The notes: generated from the sequence alone by a model not told the origin. A stretch of DNA of 8,956 nucleotides from Deltaproteobacteria bacterium (GCA_004356685.1 SMWS01000067.1:1-8956); one strand, 5' to 3'; shown: positions 1-6,757, numbered from the stretch's first letter. Numbers and translations are program-made.

Positions 1-273
1 AATGCTTTAGATGCTCTTGAAGAACAAGAAAAACAATTGGCAATTAAAAAATGTTTAGAAATGTTGCCAAGTGAAGATAGTTTTATTTTAACTTTATATT
101 ATTTTGAAGAACTATCTTTAGACGAAATATCAAAAATTACAGGTTTAAAACCTAACAATGTTAAAGTGAAGCTTTTTAGAAACCGAAAAAAATTGGCTAC
201 AATATTAAAGCAACATTTAGAACCAGAAATAATCGAAAGCTATGAAGGAACATACAGAACAGCATTTAGATAA
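1..273 (+). CDS. ECF-type RNA polymerase sigma factor, C-terminal part (5' end outside window)
   Basis: This is the end of a sigma-70-family, extracytoplasmic-function sigma factor. The frame is open from the first base, giving 90 visible residues that begin NALDALEEQEKQ, so the TTG at 37 is internal and not a start. Residues about 15-70 form region 4, which in this family contacts the -35 promoter element: a helix leading to LPSED (22-26), the LYYFEELSLDEIS segment (32-44) and the helix-turn-helix GLKPNNVKVKLFRNRKKL (48-65). The short basic and acidic tail after it has no recognisable domain. Its 3' end overlaps the next gene by 32 bases in another frame, which suggests translational coupling. 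Regions 2 and 3 lie outside the window, so the sigma subclass and its stimulus cannot be judged. A stand-alone LuxR-type regulator is less likely, because the charged linker before the helix-turn-helix is sigma-like. Confidence 0.85.
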   Translation, partial: NALDALEEQEKQLAIKKCLEMLPSEDSFILTLYYFEELSLDEISKITGLKPNNVKVKLFRNRKKLATILKQHLEPEIIESYEGTYRTAFR

Positions 274-655
274 ATTGGCAAAAAAAGTGATGCAATTGTC
301 ATCTCTAGAATCACCATCATTAGATTTTACTGCGAAAATAATGGCAAAAGTTGAGGCTTCGGCCACTAGTAGTATTACCGTGTACAAACCCCTAATTTCA
401 AAAAGCGGATGGTTAATAATTTCTATTTTGGTAATTGGTGGTTTGACTTATGGTATTTTCAGTAGTGGATTGGAAGGATTAGGATGGTTTGACAATGTAG
501 ACTACAGCATTATTTCTAATAATAAAGTTACAGAAGCGATTTCCAGAATTACGTTTTCTAAAACTTTAATGTATGCCATAGGTTTATGTGGATTAGTGTT
601 TTTTATACAAATACCAATGATGAAACATTATTTTAATAGGCAATTTGAATATTAA
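242..655 (+). CDS. Small two-helix membrane protein, putative sigma-factor partner
   Basis: I do not recognise a named family. The 137-residue protein starts at ATG 242, inside the end of the sigma factor gene. It has a charged N-terminal part predicted cytoplasmic (residues 1-55, including LESPSLDFTAKIMAKVEA at 23-39). A first membrane helix lies at about 57-75 (WLIISILVIGGLTYGIF) and a second at about 108-126 (TLMYAIGLCGLVFFIQI), with a loop of roughly 30 residues between them and a short basic tail. Anti-sigma factors are commonly encoded directly downstream of, and overlapping, their ECF sigma gene. An anti-sigma or membrane-sensor role is therefore a reasonable inference from context. 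No zinc-binding HxxxCxxC motif and no FecR-like domain is visible, so it is not a standard anti-sigma protein. It may alternatively be an unrelated membrane protein cotranscribed with the sigma factor. A terminator follows 18 bases after the stop. Confidence 0.75.
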   Translation: MKEHTEQHLDKLAKKVMQLSSLESPSLDFTAKIMAKVEASATSSITVYKPLISKSGWLIISILVIGGLTYGIFSSGLEGLGWFDNVDYSIISNNKVTEAISRITFSKTLMYAIGLCGLVFFIQIPMMKHYFNRQFEY

Positions 656-672
656 TTATATTTAAGAATAAA

Positions 673-701
673 AAACCACTTCAAAATTAAAGAAGTGGTT
701 T
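673..701. terminator. Rho-independent terminator between convergent genes
   Basis: A perfect 10-base-pair stem pairs AAACCACTTC (673-682) with GAAGTGGTTT (692-701) around a 9-base A-rich loop. On the minus strand the stem runs into an uninterrupted T tract, so it fits best as the terminator of the serine hydrolase gene ending at 725. The plus side has no T tract, although the hairpin may still help to end the sigma/membrane-protein transcript. Confidence 0.8.
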
Positions 702-724
702 AATGCTACTATGATTAAAAAAGA

Positions 725-2377
725 TTACTCAATTTTTTTAGCTTCAATATCTCGTCCACCTTGATGCAAGGTTAAACTTGTAACTTCACCATTATCATTT
801 TTATTAAAGTCTATACTTGCAGGTACAACTTTAAAAAAGAATGTTGTTTCTGTTTCAGCAAAAATTTCAAATTGTGGTTGTCCTGTAAGTTGTGCAAAAA
901 TTTGATTTTCCTTTGTTGCTATTTCAATTACAAATCCTGGTTGTAACTCATATTTACCAATATATTGTTTGAGTATTTCTGCATCGACTGTAATTGCAGT
1001 TTTTTCTGGTTCTGGTTTTTTATCTGTTTCAATTCCAATAGATTTGTTTCCTCCGTTTTCAAAACTAGCTTGTTTCTTTCCATCTTTTTCTGAAAAATTA
1101 TAAGTGATATTACCATCTTCAAAAATAAATTGATCAGCAGTCATTGAATAAATTTCAAAAACTGTACTACCTTCTCTTTGGCTAAATATTTTACCTTCTT
1201 TTACTATGATAAATCTAACAGCACCATCTTCAAATTGATATGCTCCTGTCCATTTTTGAAGCTCACTTTCGGTTAAAGTTATGGCATCTTTAATATCTGG
1301 AAACGGTTTTCCGATAACCAATGCTGCAATTTTGTTTGTAACACCACTTGGAGAATTACAAGAACAATTAGTCAAGATTGAAACAAACACATCTTCTTCA
1401 GGTAAATAAATGCCATGTGTTGTATATCCAAAAATTCCTCCACCATGCGAAATACTTACTGAGCCATTAATATCGCCTTCCATTAAACCGTATCCATAGC
1501 TTATATGTTCGCCATCATTAAGCGTAGAGCCATGTATTGCTTTCTCATAACTTGTACGTGTAATTAATTGATTGGTGTTTAAAGCTTTTTGCCAGATAAG
1601 TAAATCATCAACTGTTGACATAATTGATCCAGCTGCATAAGGTAAGGTCAAGCTTAAATAATCTGCATTTATATAACCATTTCTGTTTTGATAACCAGAA
1701 GCTCTGTTCTTTATTAGTTTAGACATACTGCCATAATAAGATTTTTTCATTCCTAATTTTTCAAAAATATTTTTTTCTATAAAATCAGCATAGCTTTGTT
1801 CAGAAACAACTTCAATAATATAACCAAGTAAAATGTATCCCGAATTATTATACAGGAAATTTTCACCTGGATCAAAATCCATTGGTTCGTTTTTAAAAAC
1901 ATTAATCAATTCTGTTGGAGTCATATCAATACGAGCATTTTTCATAAAGCTTTCCATACTTGTATAACTCTTTATGCCAGAAGTGTGGTTTAATAAATGA
2001 TGAACGGTTATTGTTTTGTCGCTTGTTGGATAGTCTGGAATAAATTTAGTGATTTCATCCTCTAAATTTAATTTTCCTTGTTCCCTTAACATTAAAATGG
2101 ATATTGCTGTAAATTGCTTGGTAATGGAACCGATTTCAAATACATTAACAGGTGTCATTGCAATTCCTAATTCAAGGTTGGCATTACCAAAAGCTTTTCT
2201 GTATATAACCTCGCCATTTTTATAAATTAATGTTACAGCTCCTGGTTCGTTAGGTTTGTATTTAGCTTCTAATAATTGATCGATGTTTTCTTCTAAAGTT
2301 TGAGTATAACCAATGGTTACAAATAGTAAGCATAAGATAAAAAGAGATTGGTTTTTTAATTGACGTAGTGTTTTCAT
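725..2377 (-). CDS. Exported serine hydrolase, beta-lactamase/PBP fold with two C-terminal beta domains
   Basis: This is a 550-residue protein of the beta-lactamase-related serine hydrolase family (Pfam PF00144 type; class C-like esterases and D-alanyl-peptidases). Residues 1-26 look like a signal peptide: a basic start, a hydrophobic core LFILCLLFVTIGY, and TQ at the end. The catalytic domain spans about 30-355. It carries the nucleophile motif SITK (Ser84, Lys87), the family block HLLNHTSG (127-134), the YxN-type motif YNN (176-178) and HGGG (311-314) where class C enzymes have KTG. After it come two similar segments, about 367-445 (LQKWTGAYQF...) and 462-550 (LKQYIGKYEL...), each resembling the beta-strand domain often annotated DUF3471. 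The most likely site of action is the periplasm or outer surface. The substrate is unknown; a peptidoglycan peptide, an ester or a D-amino-acid peptide are the usual candidates. A role in antibiotic resistance should not be assumed. It is convergent with the sigma unit and divergent from the small gene at 2585. Confidence 0.88.
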   Translation of the reverse strand: MKTLRQLKNQSLFILCLLFVTIGYTQTLEENIDQLLEAKYKPNEPGAVTLIYKNGEVIYRKAFGNANLELGIAMTPVNVFEIGSITKQFTAISILMLREQGKLNLEDEITKFIPDYPTSDKTITVHHLLNHTSGIKSYTSMESFMKNARIDMTPTELINVFKNEPMDFDPGENFLYNNSGYILLGYIIEVVSEQSYADFIEKNIFEKLGMKKSYYGSMSKLIKNRASGYQNRNGYINADYLSLTLPYAAGSIMSTVDDLLIWQKALNTNQLITRTSYEKAIHGSTLNDGEHISYGYGLMEGDINGSVSISHGGGIFGYTTHGIYLPEEDVFVSILTNCSCNSPSGVTNKIAALVIGKPFPDIKDAITLTESELQKWTGAYQFEDGAVRFIIVKEGKIFSQREGSTVFEIYSMTADQFIFEDGNITYNFSEKDGKKQASFENGGNKSIGIETDKKPEPEKTAITVDAEILKQYIGKYELQPGFVIEIATKENQIFAQLTGQPQFEIFAETETTFFFKVVPASIDFNKNDNGEVTSLTLHQGGRDIEAKKIE

Positions 2378-2410
2378 CTGTTTATTTTTATTGTTTTTTA
2401 ATGGTCAGAT

Positions 2411-2465
2411 GGAACATTCATATAATCATTTCTAGTGTGATTAAAAGTCTAATTATGAATGTTTC
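2411..2465. promoter_or_regulatory. Nested palindromes in the divergent intergenic region
   Basis: Outer arms GGAACATTCAT (2411-2421) and ATGAATGTTTC (2455-2465) pair over 11 bases with one G-T. Inside them AATCA (2424-2428) pairs with TGATT (2438-2442). There is no T tract, so it does not look like a terminator. It lies 34 bases upstream of the serine hydrolase start and about 120 upstream of the small gene, where an operator for a dimeric regulator or a leader structure would be plausible. The whole 2378-2584 gap is otherwise AT-rich, with no promoter I can place confidently. Confidence 0.35.
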
Positions 2466-2584
2466 ATTTTATGAATATTGGTTGGATTGAAATTACGGTT
2501 TTTTTATATGACGACTAATAAGAGATTTAGTTACAAAAATGAATTTATTACTTTTATAATTTTAACGACCATACATATTATACC

Positions 2585-2958
2585 ATGAAAAAAATTGTGA
2601 CATTCCTTCTTTTAGTATTCTTTTTAACTTTCACAACAACTGATACACAAGTAGATCAAACTATAGTTGTTCAAAATTACTATTGGGCAAAGAAGGGAAA
2701 ATTGATGAGGTTTATGCACATCGTTTGTATGCGAGTAAAGTGAGAGATAGTTTGGGATTAGCAGTTGGAAGAGTTTTAAAACGCATTGGAGAAAATGGAG
2801 AATTATCTCATGTAATTTGGGAATGTGAATACAATAGCGAAGCAGCACGAATAGAAGATGTAAGATTACTTACAGAATCAAGAGCTTTTGAAAAGGTTAC
2901 CAAAAAAATGGGAATGTTAATAGATAAATTTGAAAGAGGTGTTTATAAAGTAAACTAA
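2585..2958 (+). pseudogene. Small secreted protein gene split by a one-base frameshift
   Basis: Two overlapping frames read as one protein of about 124 residues. The first begins at ATG 2585 with a signal peptide (MKKIVTFLLLVFFLTFTTT), continues to QNYYWAKKGK, and then goes off frame and stops at 2741-2743. The second frame, one base back, picks up at 2701 with IDEVYAHRLYASKVRDSLG and continues through VIWECEYNSEAARIEDV to the stop at 2956-2958. The joined reading YYWAK-x-GK-IDEVY makes a continuous, protein-like sequence. From memory, homologues with a YYWAKPGK-like stretch just before an EVY...R.YAS.VR stretch exist, but I cannot verify this. The small size and alternating pattern could fit a dimeric alpha/beta-barrel fold (NIPSNAP or ABM-like), which is only a guess. 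The cause may be loss of one A in the run at 2689-2691 (GCAAAAGAA would restore WAKEGKID), a sequencing error, or -1 slippage on GGGAAAA at 2695-2701. The function is unknown. Confidence 0.7.
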
Positions 2959-3590
2959 TATAAATAAGCCTTTAATTTTTCTCTTTTTTCCTCTGGGAGA
3001 ACATCGTTATTTATTGCTAAATTTAGTAACTCTTGATTTTTGTCTTTTACAAATAACAAATTAAAAAACTGCGATGTTGTTAAACTGTTTTTTGCTTGTT
3101 CAATTAATTCAAGAGGGTCTCCAGTTTTCACATAACCTTCTTCTAAAACGCGAACATAAGTTCCAGAATGGTTGTGCTCAATAAATTGCTTGAGTACTTT
3201 TTGTGTGCCGAACTTTATACCAAATTTAAAACAAGGTTCACGTGGTTGTGTAATTTGTATTAATGAAGAACCAATTTTATAAATATCACCAATACAAATT
3301 TTGGTTTCATCTAATCCTGAAACCGTAAGGTTTTCTCCAAACATTCCCCAATTCCATTCTAAATTTGGGTGCAATTTTTTCCAATAGTCATAGTTATCTG
3401 CCGAAAATAAGTAGCAGGCTTTGTAAAGACCTCCATGATACCTTCTATCTGACACTTCATCATCTTTTACTACTTCTTTTCCTAAAAAAATAGGTTGTTT
3501 AGTTGGGGTTTTATAAATGCCAGTTGTGACTTTTTTTCCTCTCCATAAAATGGTTGTTGGCTTTGCGATATTGGTCGAGATTATTTGCAT
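2955..3590 (-). CDS. MOSC-domain protein, YiiM-like
   Basis: This protein has a MOSC domain (molybdenum cofactor sulfurase C-terminal type) followed by the 3-alpha helical domain seen in the YiiM subgroup. In E. coli, YiiM is linked to detoxification of N-hydroxylated base analogues with molybdenum-cofactor enzymes; the role here is inferred from the family. I start at ATG 3590 because homologues begin at this MQIISTN point and an A-rich leader precedes it. The alternative ATG at 3608 adds only MRLLKN. From 3590 the protein has 211 residues. Visible blocks are DRRYHGGLYK (48-57), WGMFGENLTVSGLDE (81-95), and QPREPCFKFGIKF (115-127) with the conserved Cys120 expected to bind the cofactor or sulfur. 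The 3-alpha domain occupies about 166-211. No signal peptide is present, so it is cytoplasmic. Its TAG stop overlaps the TAA stop of the convergent small gene (shared bases CTAA at 2955-2958). Confidence 0.85.
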   Translation of the reverse strand: MQIISTNIAKPTTILWRGKKVTTGIYKTPTKQPIFLGKEVVKDDEVSDRRYHGGLYKACYLFSADNYDYWKKLHPNLEWNWGMFGENLTVSGLDETKICIGDIYKIGSSLIQITQPREPCFKFGIKFGTQKVLKQFIEHNHSGTYVRVLEEGYVKTGDPLELIEQAKNSLTTSQFFNLLFVKDKNQELLNLAINNDVLPEEKREKLKAYLY

Positions 3591-3728
3591 ATTTTTTAAG
3601 AGTCGCATGTATGAGAAGTGGTGGATTGCTACTTACTGACCCTTCATTTTTGTTAATTATTTGGTTTTAGTACTGTTTCCACTATTGCATATAAATGTTG
3701 CCAACAGTTCATATTATGCCAAATATGG

Positions 3729-4631
3729 CTAAGGTAATTGTTTTCCCACAGAGGCAATATATATATTCAACCACTGTTCAATACTCATGTCAATATTTAA
3801 AGCTTCTACAGCATTTTTTATTCTCGATATTTTTCCGCTACCAATAATCGGAATTATATGAGCAGGATGCTTTAGTAACCAACTATAAATAATCTTATCA
3901 ATACTGTCAACATCAAGTTCGTTGGCAACTTCAGTTAAACTATTAAATATTCTTTGTTCTTTTTCTCCTTCAGGACTTATTATTTTACCTCCGGCTAAAG
4001 GAGACCATGCCAAAGGTTTTATTCTTTTTTTAAGAAAAAAGTCCATATTTCCATTGTCGAAATTTTCTAAACAAAAAGGAGATATTTCTACCTGATTAGT
4101 CACCAAATCATCATTTAAGTAAGAATTTAGCATTTCATACTGCTGAGGGTTAAAATTTGAAACTCCGAAATGCAATACTTTCCCGCTTTGTTTCAAAAGG
4201 GAAAAAGCCTTAGCCACCTCTTCTGGGTTAAAAAATGGGGAAGGACGATGAAGTAAAAGTAGGTCTATATAGTCAGTTCCAAAATTTGCTAAAGAGTTAT
4301 TTACTGAAGAAATAATATGCTCAAAATCATAATCATAATAGCCAATTTGTCTTTTAGGAAATTTATCCGAAACAGGCTTAATACCACATTTAGTAATAAT
4401 TTGGATATCATTTCGGAGTCCTTTTTTTATAGCTAAAGCATTTCCAAATAATTCCTCATTGTTATAATTGCCGTAGATATCTGCATGATCAAAAGTTGTT
4501 ATTCCAAGTTCAATTAACTTTTGAATTAATTCTAGTAATTCTTGATTTGACATATTCCAGTCAAGTAACCTCCAGTGTCCGTGAACTAAAGGTGAAATTT
4601 TCAAATTGTCTGAAAGCTTTATTTTATCCAT
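3729..4631 (-). CDS. Aldo/keto reductase, YdhF-like
   Basis: This is a 300-residue TIM-barrel oxidoreductase of the aldo/keto reductase superfamily, which uses NADPH to reduce aldehydes and ketones. The four catalytic residues are all visible: Asp48 and Tyr53 in FDHADIYG (47-54), Lys81 in IITKCGI, and His128 in LLLLHRP. Further family blocks are VLHFGVSNFNPQQYE, TNQVEISPF and LAWSPLAGGKI. Near the C-terminus IIPIIGSGKISRIKNA is the segment that normally holds the cofactor's 2'-phosphate. The length and the HADIYG and SPLAGGK variants match the E. coli YdhF subgroup, whose natural substrate is not established, so I give no symbol. There is no signal peptide, hence it is cytoplasmic. The MOSC gene follows in the same direction after about 140 bases with no convincing terminator, so cotranscription is possible but unproven. 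Confidence 0.9.
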   Translation of the reverse strand: MDKIKLSDNLKISPLVHGHWRLLDWNMSNQELLELIQKLIELGITTFDHADIYGNYNNEELFGNALAIKKGLRNDIQIITKCGIKPVSDKFPKRQIGYYDYDFEHIISSVNNSLANFGTDYIDLLLLHRPSPFFNPEEVAKAFSLLKQSGKVLHFGVSNFNPQQYEMLNSYLNDDLVTNQVEISPFCLENFDNGNMDFFLKKRIKPLAWSPLAGGKIISPEGEKEQRIFNSLTEVANELDVDSIDKIIYSWLLKHPAHIIPIIGSGKISRIKNAVEALNIDMSIEQWLNIYIASVGKQLP

Positions 4632-4642
4632 TTTAAATGTTT

Positions 4643-4677
4643 AAACTGATAATTGGTGGTAATTTTATAATCAGTTT
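4643..4677 (-). promoter_or_regulatory. Palindrome directly upstream of the aldo/keto reductase start
   Basis: Perfect 8-base arms AAACTGAT (4643-4650) and ATCAGTTT (4670-4677) flank an inner pair of AATT blocks at 4651-4654 and 4661-4664 around GGTGGT. The near arm is 11 bases from the ATG at 4631. It could be an operator for a regulator or a leader hairpin affecting translation. There is no T tract that would make it a terminator. Confidence 0.35.
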
Positions 4678-4688
4678 TAATTGTTTTC

Positions 4689-4708
4689 TTCCTGTCGACA
4701 AGCAGGAA
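4689..4708. repeat. Short hairpin repeat, TTCCTG...CAGGAA type
   Basis: TTCCTG and CAGGAA form a 6-base stem around TCGACAAG, followed by CGAATG. From general familiarity this resembles the abundant short intergenic palindromes of flavobacterial chromosomes of the pattern TTCCTGCN...GCAGGAATGA. If transcribed from the candidate promoter just upstream, it would sit at the very start of the reductase leader. Confidence 0.4.
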
Positions 4709-4739
4709 CGAATGTAGTAGATTTTTCTCACTATGTCAA
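4709..4739 (-). promoter_or_regulatory. Candidate Bacteroidota promoter for the aldo/keto reductase
   Basis: On the minus strand TTG (4739-4737) is followed after 20 bases by TACATTCG (4716-4709). This matches the Bacteroidota consensus TTG-N(17-23)-TAnnTTTG except for one base. It lies immediately past the T tract of the htpG terminator and would give a leader of about 70 bases before the start at 4631. Confidence 0.45.
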
Positions 4740-4741
4740 TA

Positions 4742-4771
4742 AAAAACCACTTTGCTTTTACAAAGTGGTTT
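4742..4771 (-). terminator. Rho-independent terminator of htpG
   Basis: A 12-base-pair stem pairs AAAACCACTTTG with CAAAGTGGTTTT around a 6-base loop. On the minus strand it is followed directly by a T tract. It lies about 70 bases past the htpG stop and separates htpG from the aldo/keto reductase. Its upper stem has the same AAACCACTT/AAGTGGTTT sequence as the terminator at 673-701. Confidence 0.85.
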
Positions 4772-4778
4772 TGGGTTT

Positions 4779-4831
4779 TATGAGTTTCCCTTTTTCAAGG
4801 GAATGACAATGAGTTTCCCACTCTCGGGAAT
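4779..4831. repeat. Two tandem short palindromes, ATGAGTTTCCC...GGGAAT
   Basis: ATGAGTTTCCC occurs at 4779-4789 and again at 4809-4819, 30 bases apart. Each copy is followed by a hairpin partner: TTCCCTT/AAGGGAA in the first and TTCCC/GGGAA in the second. The first copy ends GGGAATGACA and the second GGGAATACG. The pair fills the space between the htpG stop and its terminator, so it would be in the 3' untranslated part of the htpG transcript. It looks like a short interspersed palindromic repeat with a local duplication. Confidence 0.5.
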
Positions 4832-4840
4832 ACGCTTCGC

Positions 4841-6739
4841 TTATTTTATCATCTCATAACTACGTTTAATAAAGTTTGTCAATTCTTCACCTTTTAACAA
4901 ACCTTGCGAAAGTCTCGCTAAATCTAAACTTTGGTTTATAAGCCGTTCCTGTTTCTTTTTGGTCTTTGTGCCTAGAATTTGACCAACTAATTCATGATTT
5001 GTGTTTACCACGAGGTTGTACATTTCGGGCATATTATTCATGCCAAACATACTGCCTCCGCCAGTTTGTTGCATTTCTTTCATACGGCGCATAAATTCTG
5101 GTTGCGTAATTATAAACGGAGCAGCGTTGCTATCCATAGGCTCTAATTGTACCATAAATTTTTCTGAAGAAATTACTTCTTTTAACAAGTCGTCTAACTT
5201 GTTTTTTTCTTCATCACTTAATTTAGAAATTTTAGTATCTTCTTTTTTGATGAGGTTATCAATATGATCTGCATCTACTCTAGCAAAAGATATATTTTCT
5301 TTAGAAGTTTCTAGCTTCTGAATTAAATGTGATATAATCGGAGAATCCAACAACAATACTTCGTAACCTTTGGCTTTTGCAGCTTCAATATATGAGTGTT
5401 GTTCATCTTTATTAGAAGCGTAAAGAATCACTAATTTGTCGTCTTTATCGGTTTGATTTGCTTTTATCTTGTTGTATAATTCGTCGTAGGTATAATATTT
5501 ACCATCTACAGTTGGATACAATGCAAAAGCATCAGCTTTTTCAAAGAATTTTTCTTCTGAAAGCATTCCATATTCAATTACAATTTTAATATCGTCCCAT
5601 TTCTTTTCGAAATCTTCACGATTGTCATTAAATAGCGATTTTAATTTATCGGCAACTTTACGAGTAATATAAGAAGCAATCTTTTTCACGGCACCATCTG
5701 CTTGTAAATAGGAGCGAGAAATGTTTAACGGAATATCAGGAGAATCTATAACACCACGAAGCATTGTTAAAAATTCGGGAACAATGTTTTCTACATTATC
5801 GGTTACAAACACTTGATTTTGGTACAGTTGAATTTTATCTTTCTGAATATTCAAATCGTTCGTAATCTTCGGGAAATACAGAATTCCTGTCAGGTTAAAC
5901 GGATAATCCACATTAAGATGGATATGAAACAAGGGCTCTTCAAATTGCATTGGATACAGTTCGCGATAAAAACTTTTATAATCCTCGTCTTTTAAATCGG
6001 CAGGTTGTTTTGTCCACGCAGGATTTGGATTGTTGATAATGTTATCTATGGTTTTCTTTTCTGGTTTTGCATCTTTGTCAGCATCATCAGGAAGAGGAAT
6101 TGTTGCTTCTTTGGTTCCAAATTTAATTGGAATAGGCATAAATTTGTTATACTTGTTAAGTAACTCGTTGATACGAGATTCTTCAAGAAACTCTGTGGAG
6201 TCTTCAGCAATATGAAGAATAATCTCGGTGCCTCTGTCTTTTTTCTTTCCTTTTACCAAAGTGTATTCTGTAGAGCCATCACAAGTCCAATGTGCAGCAT
6301 CTTCGTTTTCTTTAAATGATTTAGTAAGAATTTCTACTTTTTCAGCCACCATAAAAGCGGAATAAAAACCAAGACCAAAATGTCCGATAATTCCAGTTTC
6401 TTCCGCTTTTCCAGCCTTGTCTTTGTATTGATCTAAAAATTCTTCAGCACCCGAAAAAGCGATTTCATTAATATATTTTTTCACTTCTTCGGCAGTCATT
6501 CCTAACCCTTGGTCAATAATGTGAAGTCTTTTCTTCTTTTTATCAATTTTAACTTCAATTTGCGGATTGCCATATTCAACTTTAGCATCACTAACGTTTG
6601 CAATATGTTTCAATTTTAAAGTCGCATCTGTCGCATTACTTATTAGCTCACGTAAAAAGATTTCGTGATCGCTGTACAAGAATTTTTTAATTAAAGGGAA
6701 AATGTTTTCTACTGCAACATTAATATTTCCTTTTGCCAT
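4841..6739 (-). CDS. htpG: Hsp90-family molecular chaperone HtpG
   Basis: This is the bacterial cytoplasmic Hsp90, an ATP-driven dimeric chaperone for late-stage folding and stress protection. The 632-residue protein shows the full order of domains. The N-terminal GHKL ATPase (1 to about 215) has FLRELISNATDA (28-39; Glu31 catalytic, Asn35 binds Mg), the ATP-pocket motif DQGLGM (76-81) and the lid glycines GHFGLGF (119-125). The middle domain carries LNISRSYLQ (338-346), whose Arg342 corresponds to the arginine that reaches the ATP gamma-phosphate. The C-terminal dimerisation domain includes YNLVVNTNHELVGQIL (574-589). The methionine- and glycine-rich GGGSMFGMNNMPEM (560-573) resembles what I recall of Bacteroidota HtpG proteins. 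The ATG start is followed by MAKGNINVAVENIFPLIKKF, the usual Hsp90 N-terminus, and no Shine-Dalgarno is visible. It appears monocistronic, with a 222-base upstream region rich in palindromes and a strong terminator downstream. Confidence 0.97.
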   Translation of the reverse strand: MAKGNINVAVENIFPLIKKFLYSDHEIFLRELISNATDATLKLKHIANVSDAKVEYGNPQIEVKIDKKKKRLHIIDQGLGMTAEEVKKYINEIAFSGAEEFLDQYKDKAGKAEETGIIGHFGLGFYSAFMVAEKVEILTKSFKENEDAAHWTCDGSTEYTLVKGKKKDRGTEIILHIAEDSTEFLEESRINELLNKYNKFMPIPIKFGTKEATIPLPDDADKDAKPEKKTIDNIINNPNPAWTKQPADLKDEDYKSFYRELYPMQFEEPLFHIHLNVDYPFNLTGILYFPKITNDLNIQKDKIQLYQNQVFVTDNVENIVPEFLTMLRGVIDSPDIPLNISRSYLQADGAVKKIASYITRKVADKLKSLFNDNREDFEKKWDDIKIVIEYGMLSEEKFFEKADAFALYPTVDGKYYTYDELYNKIKANQTDKDDKLVILYASNKDEQHSYIEAAKAKGYEVLLLDSPIISHLIQKLETSKENISFARVDADHIDNLIKKEDTKISKLSDEEKNKLDDLLKEVISSEKFMVQLEPMDSNAAPFIITQPEFMRRMKEMQQTGGGSMFGMNNMPEMYNLVVNTNHELVGQILGTKTKKKQERLINQSLDLARLSQGLLKGEELTNFIKRSYEMIK

Positions 6740-6757
6740 AATATGTTTGTTTTATTT

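Noticed and set aside
725..2377. Reading the serine hydrolase as an antibiotic-resistance beta-lactamase
   Set aside because: The SxxK and YxN motifs are shared by many esterases and peptidases, HGGG replaces the class C KTG motif, and the extra C-terminal beta domains are untypical of true beta-lactamases.
2549..2556. TACTTTTA as a -7 box for the small gene at 2585
   Set aside because: It resembles TAnnTTTG, but no TTG lies at the expected distance upstream, and such AT-rich matches are frequent by chance here.
2624..2848. Open frame of 74 codons antisense to the small secreted-protein gene
   Set aside because: It is the complement of the plus-strand gene, has unusual composition and no start context. 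The plus-strand reading has a clear signal peptide and protein-like sequence.
3710..3727. Hairpin CATATT-ATGCCA-AATATG just after the aldo/keto reductase stop as a terminator
   Set aside because: The stem is only 6 AT-rich pairs and no T tract follows on the minus strand, so readthrough toward the MOSC gene cannot be excluded.
3609..3728. Possible separate promoter for the MOSC gene
   Set aside because: I looked for TTG-spacer-TAnnTTTG on the minus strand and found no acceptable pair. The stretch holds no other feature I can support.
5001..6215. Three plus-strand open frames inside htpG (5001-5267, 5813-5995, 6030-6215)
   Set aside because: They lie wholly within a clear chaperone gene on the other strand and have no recognisable content.
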